Source: Spisula solida (lineage: Eukaryota > Mollusca > Bivalvia > Venerida > Mactridae). Taken from it: DNA of 64,000 nt. The stretch is taken from contig OX365952.1 in NCBI GenBank assembly GCA_947247005.1, positions 31,250,222-31,314,221 on the forward strand, given 5' to 3'. How positions within the stretch are numbered: the stretch's first letter is position 1; each line of letters opens with the position of its first letter. The position numbers were made by a program, and so were the translations under genes. The notes below the pieces were generated by a model. That model saw only the letters and a program-made list of their open reading frames with translations. It made no database searches and was not told where the DNA came from. This document shows, one piece after another, positions 1-11,324 of this stretch.

Positions 1-210
1 TTGAAGCTTGTCCGGACCATACCTTTGTCATACATTGACCAATCTTTCTTATATTTGGCATGAATGTTAACCTTCATGAGGCGGAGTGTCATGCCCAACC
101 CCAGATTCCTATCTCAAAGGTCAAGGTCACAGATGGAGGTTAAAGGTCAAATTGAAGCTTGTCCGGACCATACCTTTGTCATACATTGACCAATCGTTCT
201 TATATTTGGC
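1..210. repeat. 151-bp tandem repeat (about 1.4 units)
   Basis: The opening segment TTGAAGCTTGTCCGGACCAT recurs at 152, which gives a period of 151 bp. The unit contains AAGGTCAAGGTCAC and a GGCGGAGTGTCATGCCCAACC block. The array is cut by the window start, so its true length is unknown. Diverged pieces of the same family lie at 711-812 and 6190-6291. Repeats with this GGTCAAGGTCA wording are common in bivalve genomes (from general knowledge, not checked). Just after it, at 231-345, TTGCCTCGC and GCGAGGCAA form a short inverted pair around about 90 bp, possibly a small degraded TIR element. Confidence 0.85.
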
Positions 211-710
211 TACTCTCCAATTGCCTCGCCCGAAACTACATCGTTTCTAGGCTCTGCATTATCGCTAGTGTATTAGCGATATTGCTATTTTTAGACAGGA
301 GAATCCAAAACCAGCGTACAGCGAGGCAAATGTGATAATGTAAACGGGTTTTTAAATGCATTGTATATAAAACGCTCGTGTGTTAAAAGAATGACTTGTA
401 TTATTAATTAAAACTCTCGCACTATCAGTTCACATATTGATTGAAACAAATAAATAATGACCAGTCAATAGAATCATGAAATATTTAAACCTCATACAGT
501 GTGTACTCGTTTAAACCTTTCAACACGTAGTCTTCATATTCACTATAAACTCTCTGCTCTCTATACAAACAAGTAAACTTTCATCAGCAAATAAAATGTG
601 TATCAGGGTTCACAGCAGTTTTGTAATGGTCAATATTAAAATATTCTAGTAGTTTAAGCAGCGTGTGAATTGTAACGGTTAAGTGGAAATCAAAGCGCTG
701 TATGGGGCGT

Positions 711-812
711 AATATTTGGCATGAATGTTAACCTCCATAAGGCGGAGTGACATGCCCAACCCCCAGGTTCCTATCTCAAAGGTCAAGGTCACAGTTGAAG
801 GTCAAAGATCAA
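711..812. repeat. Relic of the 151-bp repeat family (in copy A)
   Basis: The stretch TATTTGGCATGAATGTTAAC…GTCATGCCCAACCCC…AAGGTCAAGGTCACAG matches the body of the 1-210 repeat with a few changes (for example CCTCCATAAGGCGG against CCTTCATGAGGCGG). It is a single isolated piece, not an array. Confidence 0.8.
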
Positions 813-2641
813 ATTGAAGGCTAATTTAAGTTGTAGCCAATTTTCAACGTGCGCCGAGGCTCGACATAATTTGCCCGAGTGCACGAATTTCTAGTTTAAA
901 ATTATTTTTCTTTCTACAATGTAAATTATTATTTTAATCTCATTGTTTTGAAGTATATATTCTACAATGAACCACCAAACACAATAGATAAGTTTAAAAC
1001 AATAATTTAGAAGGAATACTAGCCGAAACACAGCCACATGTTTACTTGGTCATAAGCGAGACAGTACTTTTGTATTAGGTTCGTTCGTCGCCTAGCAACT
1101 GGTCACCACAGCAACTTTAATACTCATAAGTTTCAAGGCTACCACAAATGGATGAAACTTTCAAATCAATATAAAAGTGTGCCTATAAACACTTTAAAAC
1201 TGCTTAAAGCATGCCATACTATACAAGTAATTTAATTAACATGGGAAACAAATTCAATTGGAACGTCAATGTGACATTTATCAAAAATGCCTTTTTGCAA
1301 AAACAAAATTTCTGGTTTGCATTGATAGTAACATGGTCACGTTATATATGCACTAAAACTCCCAAATGTTAGCTTTCTATTGGTATATGAAAACATCAGA
1401 CGATGTTACGTAGTCCTTATGAGTTTGTAAATAACGTAACTCTAGTGTCCGTATAGTGGCTTTATTAGTTTGTTACACAGTTCATAAACATTGTATAGTA
1501 CTTCTCAGGTTCACAGCATAAGTCAACTTTTCATACTCATAAACATACTGTCCAGGCTTATGGCCCAAGCTACTCGCTTGTTGACGGCCCGCACCAAATG
1601 GTCTCTCTCGACTCTACTTTTCAACTCTCTAACTTAACTCCGACTGACTGACTGAACTCCCCACTAACATGGTATTAACCACCCAGACATATATTAAATT
1701 TACACTTCCTTATGATACTGACTTAGCTGTCTGGTGTTAGTATATATTCACTTATAACTGTCAGTTATAGTGTAACCTATATTTATTCATAGTTTATATG
1801 AAGGTTCACTGAAATTAATATTATATAATTAGCTATCCTATGATCATTACATTACAATTCGACCAAGCACATTCCATGGCATTCGTTTGTAATGTGATCA
1901 GATATTATGAAACACCCTGTACTAACAAGCAAAACTTACGCAGTGATCTCCCTTGTCACCAGTCATAAAAGTAGAACACAAATAACCTTATAGTTTGAGC
2001 GACAATGTGTTTGGTCGTTACATATGCATTTCAATTTCTAACAATATAAACTGAATGAAAAAAACGATACTTCTAACAATGAATACACTTAATCTATGAT
2101 ATAGCTGATTATAGTAATGACAGCATGCTCCTTCATACAAAAGAAATAGTGTTTAAACAAACTACTTACTACTAGTATATAGTGTTTTCTCATAATTATT
2201 TATATTGTTTTGAAGAATATTGAGACAAGGTTGATTTTTACCCTGTTTGTGAGTTAATGTTGATAATTTAATTAGGAGAGTTTTAAAACATAGTCAATGC
2301 ATGCAGGAAGCCATTTTAAATTACGTAATTACTACATAATTTGTTACAACCTCCTCACAGGGTCACGTCCATATATTACCTTTATCCCTGCCCTCACGAT
2401 ATAACACGTGATGATAAAAACGTCACATGACATTTCAAAATGGAGAAGAAGCCGTTAAAAGAGGTCCCTACGCATGGTTTTATTGATGAAATAGACGCTA
2501 TATGAATAGAAATTAACAGACAAAACGAAGACTGGCAATATACAACATCAATCAGTAGAAATCAGATGTGGCCAAAATTGATTTTGAAGAAGTGAATCCC
2601 GAATTTAAATGTTAACGTTCTTTTTGAAAGCCAAATAACTA

Positions 2642-2832
2642 CAGTAAAACCTCGGTAATACGAGCAGCGATTATTCGAGCAACCGGCCTAATTCGAGCAA
2701 ATTTCACATATAAACACAGTTACACTTAGTCATAACAACAATTCATCATCGACTTCGGATATTTCGAGCACCTGGCTTAACTCGAGCATTTGGCTTGTCC
2801 CGATGGGTCCTCGAGATAACGAGGTTTTACTG
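2642..2832. mobile_element. 191-bp MITE with TA target duplication (pogo/Tc1-mariner type)
   Basis: The ends are CAGTAAAACCTCG and CGAGGTTTTACTG, exact inverted complements, flanked by TA on both sides (2640-2641 and 2833-2834). Copy B has the same flanks joined across one TA, a perfect empty site. The interior repeats ATTCGAGCA/TTTCGAGCA words and has no reading frame, so the element needs a transposase in trans. A CAGTAAAACCTCG-like terminus with TA duplication is typical of pogo/Tigger or other Tc1-mariner MITEs (family knowledge). It appears to be the youngest insertion in the window. Confidence 0.9.
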
Positions 2833-3283
2833 TATTTAGAATGATAACTACGCAAGGAACTAGATTATTGGTTTATTTATCTTTTCTTCGATACTTATTA
2901 GACTATTTCACCGGTAAGACAATATTTATTCTAATACCGATACTATACACGGTCGTGAATAATAAAATCAACATCAAACTATGCACAGTGCAAAAAAGTC
3001 GGTTAAAAACCTGTGGTGGCAGTGGTTACAGAGCGGCAAAGGGAAGTAACTACTTTACAAAGGGAAGTAACCACTGCGAGGAGTTTGAACTTGTTAGAAA
3101 TCATGGGCCCGGAAATACATCCAATACTAACGTACTCTCAGCACTCAAATATTGAAATTCACCCTTTACATTCTTTAAAGTTCAAAGCGAAATTTTTAGA
3201 GCAAAAAGTTGTAATACTATTGAAATTGTATTCAATATTAGTGTAATGTAGTGTTTTTGTAAGCTATAATTGTATTTTATCAG

Positions 3284-3309
3284 TCTGAGTGCTGAGTATG
3301 GCACTCAGA
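3284..3309. other. Perfect 9-bp hairpin (also at 8571-8596)
   Basis: TCTGAGTGC and GCACTCAGA pair perfectly around an 8-nt loop. It is conserved in both duplication copies only because they are near identical. No function can be assigned. Confidence 0.5.
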
Positions 3310-3785
3310 TTCTAAAATTACATCGATACAGTACCTTATGAATAGTACACCATGGCAAAGAAAATGTATCGAATTGTATTTTCAACACGCATATAGCAAT
3401 TGTATACATTTTTCTTATTTCATTTTTGTTATTTGAGTGCTGGGTGTTGAGTGTAAGCATTGGTTGTAATTCCGGGTCATGTGATAAGTCGAGTACTGTT
3501 ATACTGAAGGTCTAATAGAGACTCACTTACATTTCATGAATTTAAACACTCGCTCTAGTCGCCCTTCCTTGCGTAAGAATCCAAATTTTGTACAAATTTT
3601 GTGTCAAACAAGTTTTCTCGTAAAATAAAGTCAATTATGATTAATGTTGAACGTCATCCAATATTAATCACACGTCATCACACGTACAATCAGGCAAGAG
3701 CATGACTATCACAGAGGGTGGAGGCTCACACCGGCACTATTCGGACATCGTTCGGACACTGCGCGAGCGTCATGTGAGCACCGTA

Positions 3786-3911
3786 CGTGTGTTTTCTAGT
3801 GCAAGTGTAACCGATTATATACTTACATCGCTTCTACCGGGGTGCCGATTCATGACAATACATGTATACTGCTTATTAAAACATGTGAGGTATCAAACTA
3901 TCAATACAATT
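3786..3911 (+). repeat. Dispersed repeat R51, copy in duplication A
   Basis: This ~125-bp stretch (TAGTGCAAGTGTAACCGAT…CTTCTACCGGGGTGCCG…GTGAGGTATCAAACTATC) is found again at 9415-9540 and, with about 10% changes and small indels, in slit intron 3 at 51266-51403. It lies immediately upstream of the MITE at 3960-4259. Class unknown; no TIR or tRNA head seen. Confidence 0.85.
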
Positions 3912-3959
3912 GGTGGAGTTATTACCAACGTCTTTTTAAAGTTAAACACAGTTATAGTA

Positions 3960-4259
3960 ATGCACTTGTCAATGTTTTCCCCCAGAGCGGGGGGGGGGGG
4001 GGGGTTCGGGTGGGGCGCGCGGTATTAAATAGGGGAATTAGACATTTTTGGAAATTGGTTGTCAAATTTCCCTACCATGTGCAGATATTTCTGTCTAATT
4101 CCTTTGGAGTGTCCCCGGTCCTTAAAATTCAGGCCAAGTCTATATCCCGCTACATGTAACGACAGGTTTATCAAATTCCCGTACATCGGGAAAGTGTCTA
4201 TGTCTCATTCCCCGTGCATCACCGCCACCCCCTCTGTGACAAAACATTGATAAGTGCAT
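3960..4259. mobile_element. MITE with 15-bp+ TIR (ATGCACTTGTCAATG), copy A
   Basis: ATGCACTTGTCAATGTTTTC with a following C/G-rich block faces the inverted end …AACATTGATAAGTGCAT at 4245-4259. The inner part of each TIR is CCCCC/GGGGG rich, and a run of 16 G lies just inside the left end. The interior has no long coding frame. The same family, better preserved, is at 61730-61992. No clear target-site duplication could be read, so the superfamily is left open. Confidence 0.75.
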
Positions 4260-4350
4260 GCCTTACTTCAGTGTTTCAGATTTACTTGTATACATTTATA
4301 CGTACGTATATGAAGCCACACTATACACAATATCTCACTGCGATGATCTT

Positions 4351-5160
4351 ATTGTCACTGATTGTCACTGATTGTCACTGATTGTCACTGATTGTCACTG
4401 ATTGTCACTGATTGTCACTGATTGTCACTGATTGTCACTGATTGTCACTGATTGTCTCTGATTGTGTCTGATTGTCACTGATTGTCACTGATTGTCACTG
4501 ATTGTCACTGATTGTCACTGATTGTCACTGATTGTCACTGATTGTCACTGATTGTCACTGATTGTCACTGATTGTCACTGATTGTCACTGATTGTCACTG
4601 ATTGTCACTGATTGTCACTGATTGTCACTGATTGTCACTGATTGTCACTGATTGTCACTGATTGTCTCTGATTGTCTCTGATTGTCTCTGATTGTCGCTG
4701 ATTGTCTCTGATTGTTTGTCTCTGATTGTCACTGATTGTCACTGATTGTCACTGATTGTCACTGATTGTCACTGATTGTCACTGATTGTCACTGATTGTC
4801 TCTGATTGTCTCTGATTGTCGCTGATTGTCTCTGATTGTCTCTGATTGTTTGTCTCAGATTGTCTCTGATTGTCACTGATTGTCACTGATTGTCACTGAT
4901 TGTCACTGATTGTCACTGATTGTCACTGATTGTCACTGATTGTCACTGATTGTCACTGATTGTCTCTGATTGTCGCTGATTGCGCTGATTGCGCTGATTG
5001 TCTCTGATTGTCTCTGTTTGTTTGTCTCTGATTGTCTCTGATTGTCACTGATTGTCTCTGATTGTGACTGATTGTCTCTGATTGTCACTGATTGTCACTG
5101 ATTGTCACTGATTGTCACTGATTGTTACTGATTGTCACTGATTGTCTCTGATTGTCACTG
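4351..5160 (+). repeat. Decamer minisatellite ATTGTCACTG, copy A (810 bp)
   Basis: About 80 units of ATTGTCACTG, with runs of variant units ATTGTCTCTG, ATTGTCGCTG, ATTGTGACTG and a 14-bp form containing TTTGTCTCTG. The variants occur in clusters in a recurring order (plain units, then TCTCTG, TCGCTG, TCTCTG, TTTGTCTCTG), so there is a larger repeat built from blocks of 10-mers. Every frame is broken by TGA, so it is not coding. Confidence 0.98.
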
Positions 5161-5425
5161 ATTTCAATTCACTAATTATAAAACTCAATCAACATTATAA
5201 CATCCTGATACATGACTGTACTCATTCATACGTACTTAATAAACAAGTAACAGAACTACTTGTAAACACATATTCGTACTATGAAGTAGCCACTTCAGGA
5301 AGCGTCTTGCAAGTTAAGTGTAAAATCATGAAATGATCATCTAACATTGAACATGTACGATCTCAGATTATAATCTATTTTTATAGTTTATTAAACAAAA
5401 TAATCATTGACGTAAACATAAAATA

Positions 5426-5550
5426 ATGCCTTTTAGAAATAGGAGAGATCATGTTTGTATACAAAGGGATTAGTACCACCAGCTAGCTATTGGTGAATGG
5501 CAGGTTTTTATTGTTCATTTATCCAATGTGATCTCTCCTATTAAAAGCAT
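5426..5550. mobile_element. Short TIR element, copy A
   Basis: TAGGAGAGATCA with flanking ATGCCTTTTAGAAA faces TGATCTCTCCTATTAAAAGCAT, an inverted pair of about 20 bp around 125 bp in total. The interior is non-coding. No clear target duplication is visible, so this may also be a simple structured repeat. Confidence 0.55.
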
Positions 5551-5814
5551 ATTTAGAGCGAAATTGGAAGGGTAAATTACACGATGTAAGATGTGTCCGC
5601 TTAATCAAATGAATCTGAAGTTCATTTGGTAATATGCTGTCCTCTTTACTGTAATGAATAGAAACATAACTGAAACGCGGGGATATCGCAGTGAGTCGAA
5701 ATCGATATCCTAGTGTTAGTTCTGAATGTAATTTGTATTATAGTTTATACTCTTATCCACCGTAACTGTGATACTGCTATAATAATAGCATACTTTGTAT
5801 CTGTTGGTTTCTAA

Positions 5815-5860
5815 GCATTAGCACTCGACGTATCAGAGCATTAGCACTCGACGTATCAGA
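5815..5860. repeat. 23-bp tandem repeat, two units, at the duplication junction
   Basis: Two units of GCATTAGCACTCGACGTATC+AGA end exactly where copy B begins. The matching site after copy B (11325-11439) has five units. The junction of the large duplication therefore falls at this minisatellite. Confidence 0.95.
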
Positions 5861-6189
5861 GTTAAAAGAATGACTTGTATTATTAATTAAAACTCTCGCA
5901 CTATCAGTTCACATATTGATTGAAACAAATAAATAATGACCAGTCAATAGAATCATGAAATATTTAAACCTCATACAGTGTGTACTCGTTTAAACCTTTC
6001 AACACGTAGTCTTCATATTCACTATAAACTCTCTGCTCTCTATACAAACAAGTAAACTTTCATCAGCAAATAAAATGTGTATCAGGGTTCACAGCAGTTT
6101 TGTAATGGTCAATATTAAAATATTCTAGTAGTTTAAGCAGCGTGTGAATTGTAACGGTTAAGTGGAAATCAAAGCGCTGTATGGGGCGT

Positions 6190-6291
6190 AATATTTGGCA
6201 TGAATGTTAACCTCCATAAGGCGGAGTGACATGCCCAACCCCCAGGTTCCTATCTCAAAGGTCAAGGTCACAGTTGAAGGTCAAAGATCAA
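6190..6291. repeat. Relic of the 151-bp repeat family (in copy B)
   Basis: Duplicate of the 711-812 piece, carried along in the 5.5-kb duplication (offset 5479). Confidence 0.8.
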
Positions 6292-8880
6292 ATTGAAGGC
6301 TAATTTAAGTTGTAGCCAATTTTCAACGTGCGCCGAGGCTCGACATAATTTGCCCGAGTGCACGAATTTCTAGTTTAAAATTATTTTTCTTTCTACAATG
6401 TAAATTATTATTTTAATCTCATTGTTTTGAAGTATATATTCTACAATGAACCACCAAACACAATAGATAAGTTTAAAACAATAATTTAGAAGGAATACTA
6501 GCCGAAACACAGCCACATGTTTACTTGGTCGTAAGCGAGACAGTACTTTTGTATTAGGTTCGTTCGTCGCCTAGCAACTGGTCACCACAGCAACTTTAAT
6601 ACTCATAAGTTTCAAGGCTACCACAAATGGATGAAACTTTCAAATCAATATAAAAGTGTGCCTATAAACACTTTAAAACTGCTTAAAGCATGCCATACTA
6701 TACAAGTAATTTAATTAACATGGGAAACAAATTCAATTGGAACGTCAATGTGACATTTATCAAAAATGCCTTTTTGCAAAAACAAAATTTCTGGTTTGCA
6801 TTGATAGTAACATGGTCACGTTATATATGCACTAAAACTCCCAAATGTTAGCTTTCTATTGGTATATGAAAACATCAGACGATGTTACGTAGTCCTTATG
6901 AGTTTGTAAATAACGTAACTCTAGTGTCCGTATAGTGGCTTTATTAGTTTGTTACACAGTTCATAAACATTGTATAGTACTTCTCAGGTTCACAGCATAA
7001 GTCAACTTTTCATACTCATAAACATACTGTCCAGGCTTATGGCCCAAGCTACTCGCTTGTTGACGGCCCGCACCAAATGGTCTCTCTCGACTCTACTTTT
7101 CAACTCTCTAACTTAACTCCGACTGACTGACTGAACTCCCCACTAACATGGTATTAACCACCCAGACATATATTAAATTTACACTTCCTTATGATACTGA
7201 CTTAGCTGTCTGGTGTTAGTATATATTCACTTATAACTGTCAGTTATAGTGTAACCTATATTTATTCATAGTTTATATGAAGGTTCACTGAAATTAATAT
7301 TATATAATTAGCTATCCTATGATCATTACATTACAATTCGACCAAGCACATTCCATGGCATTCGTTTGTAATGTGATCAGATATTATGAAACACCCTGTA
7401 CTAACAAGCAAAACTTACGCAGTGATCTCCCTTGTCACCAGTCATAAAAGTAGAACACAAATAACCTTATAGTTTGAGCGACAATGTGTTTGGTCGTTAC
7501 ATATGCATTTCAATTTCTAACAATATAAACTGAATGAAAAAAACGATACTTCTAACAATGAATACACTTAATCTATGATATAGCTGATTATAGTAATGAC
7601 AGCATGCTCCTTCATACAAAAGAAATAGTGTTTAAACAAACTACTTACTACTAGTATATAGTGTTTTCTCATAATTATTTATATTGTTTTGAAGAATATT
7701 GAGACAAGGTTGATTTTTACCCTGTTTGTGAGTTAATGTTGATAATTTAATTAGGAGAGTTTTAAAACATAGTCAATGCATGCAGGAAGCCATTTTAAAT
7801 TACGTAATTACTACATAATTTGTTACAACCTCCTCACAGGGTCACGTCCATATATTACCTTTATCCCTGCCCTCACGATATAACACGTGATGATAAAAAC
7901 GTCACATGACATTTCAAAATGGAGAAGAAGCCGTTAAAAGAGGTCCCTACGCATGGTTTTATTGATGAAATAGACGCTATATGAATAGAAATTAACAGAC
8001 AAAACGAAGACTGGCAATATACAACATCAATCAGTAGATATCAGATGTGGCCAAAATTGATTTTGAAGAAGTGAATCCCGAATTTAAATGTTAAAGTTCT
8101 TTTTGAAAGCCAAATAACTATTTAGAATGATAACTATGCAAGGAACTAGATTATTGGTTTATTTATCTTTTCTTCGATACTTATTAAACTATTTCACCGG
8201 TAAGGCAATATTTATTCTAATACCGATACTATGCACGAACGTGAATAATAAAAGCAACATCAAACTATTCACAGTGCAAAAAAAGTCGGTTAAAAACCTG
8301 TGGTGGCAGTGGTTACAGAGCGGCAAAGGGAAGTAACTACTTTACAAAGGGAAGTAACCACTGCGAGGAGTTTGAACTTGTTAGAAATCATGGGCCCGGA
8401 AATACATCCAATACTAACGTACTCTCAGCACTCAAATATTGAAATTCACCCTTTACATTCTTTAAAGTTCAAAGCGAATTTTTTAGAGCAAAAAGTTGTA
8501 ATACTATTGAAATTGTATTCAATATTAGTGTAATGTAGTGTTTTTGTAAGCTATAATTGTATTTTATCAGTCTGAGTGCTGAGTATGGCACTCAGATTCT
8601 AAAATTACATCGATACAGTACCTTATGAATAGTACACCATGGCAAAGAAAATGTATCGAATTGTATTTTCAACACGCATATAGCAATTGTATACATTTTT
8701 CTTATTTCATTTTTGTTATTTGAGTGCTGGGTGTTGAGTGTAAGCATTGGTTGTAATTCCGGGTCATGTGATAAGTCGAGTACTGTTATACTGAAGGTCT
8801 AATAGAGACTCACTTACATTTCATGAATTTAAACACTCGCTCTAGTCGCCCTTCCTTGCGTAAGAATCCAAATTTTGTAC

Positions 8881-9231
8881 AACGGCCAACCGTAAGAACT
8901 TCCTGTGCACCTGAAGAAATAAAATATTATATTAAAATCCCTTTCTTTTATTTACAGTAAATAATTCCCGGCACATTGAAATAATAAAGTTTATCCTGCC
9001 TTAAACAACCAGTAAAATAATGGCAACATGGCTGCTAGAGGCAATCGGCATTTTCAAGGCATGGGTAAAGGTATACCTCAGTTTTCTCTGATAATTTCTC
9101 TGAAACTCTTTTTATAAAAAAATCAGATGATAAATAGCGAGACATCATAGGGTACAAACAAGTATTGTTTTCTTTGCAGAATTATTTTCTAGTTCATTGT
9201 TCAGGATCTTATGGAAGATTGTCAAAATATT
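8881..9231. other. 351-bp segment present only in duplication copy B
   Basis: Copy A has AAATTTTGT (3594-3602) at this place, a repeat of the nine bases at 3583-3591 just upstream. The segment has no TIRs or target duplication, which argues for a deletion in copy A rather than an insertion in B. It contains ATGGCTGCTAGAGGCAATCG followed some 20 bp on by GGTAAAG, a weak exon-like look, but no supported exon. Confidence 0.8.
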
Positions 9232-9414
9232 GTCAAACAAGTTTTCTCGTAAAATAAAGTCAATTATGATTAATGTTGAACGTCATCCAATATTAATCAC
9301 ACGTCATCACACGTACAATCAGGCAAGAGCATGACTATCACAGAGGGTGGAGGCTCACACCGGCACTATTCGGACATCGTTCGGACACTGCGCGAGCGTC
9401 ATGTGAGCACCGTA

Positions 9415-9540
9415 CGTGTGTTTTCTAGTGCAAGTGTAACCGATTATATACTTACATCGCTTCTACCGGGGTGCCGATTCATGACAATACATGTATACTG
9501 CTTATTAAAACATGTGAGGTATCAAACTATCAATACAATT
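9415..9540 (+). repeat. Dispersed repeat R51, copy in duplication B
   Basis: Copy of 3786-3911 carried in the 5.5-kb duplication (offset 5629). Confidence 0.85.
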
Positions 9541-9588
9541 GGTGGAGTTATTACCAACGTCTTTTTAAAGTTAAACACAGTTATAGTA

Positions 9589-9884
9589 ATGCACTTGTCA
9601 ATGTTTTCCCCCAGAGCGGGGGGGGGGGGTTCGGGTGGGGCGCGCGGTATTAAATAGGGGAATTAGACATTTTTGGAAATTGGTTGTCAAATTTCCCTAC
9701 CATGTGCAGATATTTCTGTCTAATTCCTTTGGAGTGTCCCCGGTCCTTAAAATTCAGGCCAAGTCTATATCCCGCTACATGTAACGACAGGTTTATCAAA
9801 TTCCCGTACATCGGGAAAGTGTCTATGTCTCATTCCCCGTGCATCACCGCCACCCCCTCTGTGACAAAACATTGATAAGTGCAT
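9589..9884. mobile_element. Same MITE family, copy B
   Basis: Duplicate of 3960-4259 with a 12-G instead of 16-G run, which accounts for the 4-bp length difference. Confidence 0.75.
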
Positions 9885-9975
9885 GCCTTACTTCAGTGTT
9901 TCAGATTTACTTGTATACATTTATACGTACGTATATGAAGCCACACTATACACAATATCTCACTGCGATGATCTT

Positions 9976-10670
9976 ATTGTCACTGATTGTCACTGATTGT
10001 CACTGATTGTCACTGATTGTCACTGATTGTCACTGATTGTCACTGATTGTCACTGATTGTCTCTGATTGTGTCTGATTGTCACTGATTGTCACTGATTGT
10101 CACTGATTGTCACTGATTGTCACTGATTGTCACTGATTGTCACTGATTGTCACTGATTGTCACTGATTGTCACTGATTGTCTCTGATTGTCTCTGATTGT
10201 CTCTGATTGTCGCTGATTGTCTCTGATTGTTTGTCTCTGATTGTTTGTCTCTGATTGTCACTGATTGTCACTGATTGTCACTGATTGTCACTGATTGTCA
10301 CTGATTGTCTCTGATTGTCGCTGATTGTCTCTGATTGTCTCTGATTGTTTGTCTCAGATTGTCTCTGATTGTCACTGATTGTCACTGATTGTCACTGATT
10401 GTCACTGATTGTCACTGATTGTCACTGATTGTCACTGATTGTCACTGATTGTCTCTGATTGTCGCTGATTGCGCTGATTGTCTCTGATTGTCTCTGATTG
10501 TCTCTGTTTGTTTGTCTCTGATTGTCACTGATTGTCTCTGATTGTCTCTGATTGTCACTGATTGTCTCTGATTGTGACTGATTGTCTCTGATTGTCACTG
10601 ATTGTCACTGATTGTCACTGATTGTTACTGATTGTCACTGATTGTCTCTGATTGTCACTGATTGTCACTG
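9976..10670 (+). repeat. Decamer minisatellite ATTGTCACTG, copy B (695 bp)
   Basis: Allele-like shorter version of 4351-5160. It is 115 bp shorter through loss or gain of units while keeping the same variant blocks, as expected from slippage or unequal exchange. Confidence 0.98.
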
Positions 10671-10935
10671 ATTTCAATTCTCTAATTATAAAACTCAATC
10701 AACATTATAACATCCTGATACATGACTGTACTCATTCATACGTACTTAATAAACAAGTAACAGAACTACTTGTAAACACATATTCGTACTATGAAGTAGC
10801 CACTTCAGGAAGCGTCTTGCAAGTTAAGTGTAAAATCATGAAATGATCATCTAACATTGAACATGTACGATCTCAGATTATAATCTATTTTTATAGTTTA
10901 TTAAACAAAATAATCATTGACGTAAACATAAAATA

Positions 10936-11060
10936 ATGCCTTTTAGAAATAGGAGAGATCATGTTTGTATACAAAGGGATTAGTACCACCAGCTAGCTAT
11001 TGGTGAATGGCAGGTTTTTATTGTTCATTTATCCAATGTGATCTCTCCTATTAAAAGCAT
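10936..11060. mobile_element. Short TIR element, copy B
   Basis: Identical to 5426-5550 (offset 5510). Confidence 0.55.
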
Positions 11061-11324
11061 ATTTAGAGCGAAATTGGAAGGGTAAATTACACGATGTAAG
11101 ATGTGTCCGCTTAATCAAATGAATCTGAAGTTCATTTGGTAATATGCTGTCCTCTTTACTGTAATGAATAGAAACATAACTGAAACGCGGGGATATCGCA
11201 GTGAGTCGAAATCGATATCCTAGTGTTAGTTCTGAATGTAATTTGTATTATAGTTTATACTCTTATCCACCGTAACTGTGATACTGCTATAATAATAGCA
11301 TACTTTGTATCTGTTGGTTTCTAA

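Larger units (their letters stand above)
382..5860. repeat. Segmental duplication, copy A (5479 bp)
   Basis: This copy starts with GTTAAAAGAATGACTTG at 382 and ends with a 23-bp repeat block (…CGACGTATCAGA) at 5860, where copy B begins at once with the same GTTAAAAGAATGACTTG. Over 382-2570 I find one substitution against copy B. It differs from copy B by a MITE at 2642-2832, a 9-bp filler at 3594-3602 where copy B has 351 bp, a 16-G instead of 12-G run near 3988, and a longer decamer array (810 against 695 bp). No gene is recognised inside; the short ORFs have no domain I know. Either a recent tandem duplication or a second haplotype kept by the assembler. Confidence 0.95.

Noticed and set aside
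4351..5160. CRISPR-like regular repeats
   Set aside because: Units are head to tail without spacers; this is a minisatellite in an animal genome.
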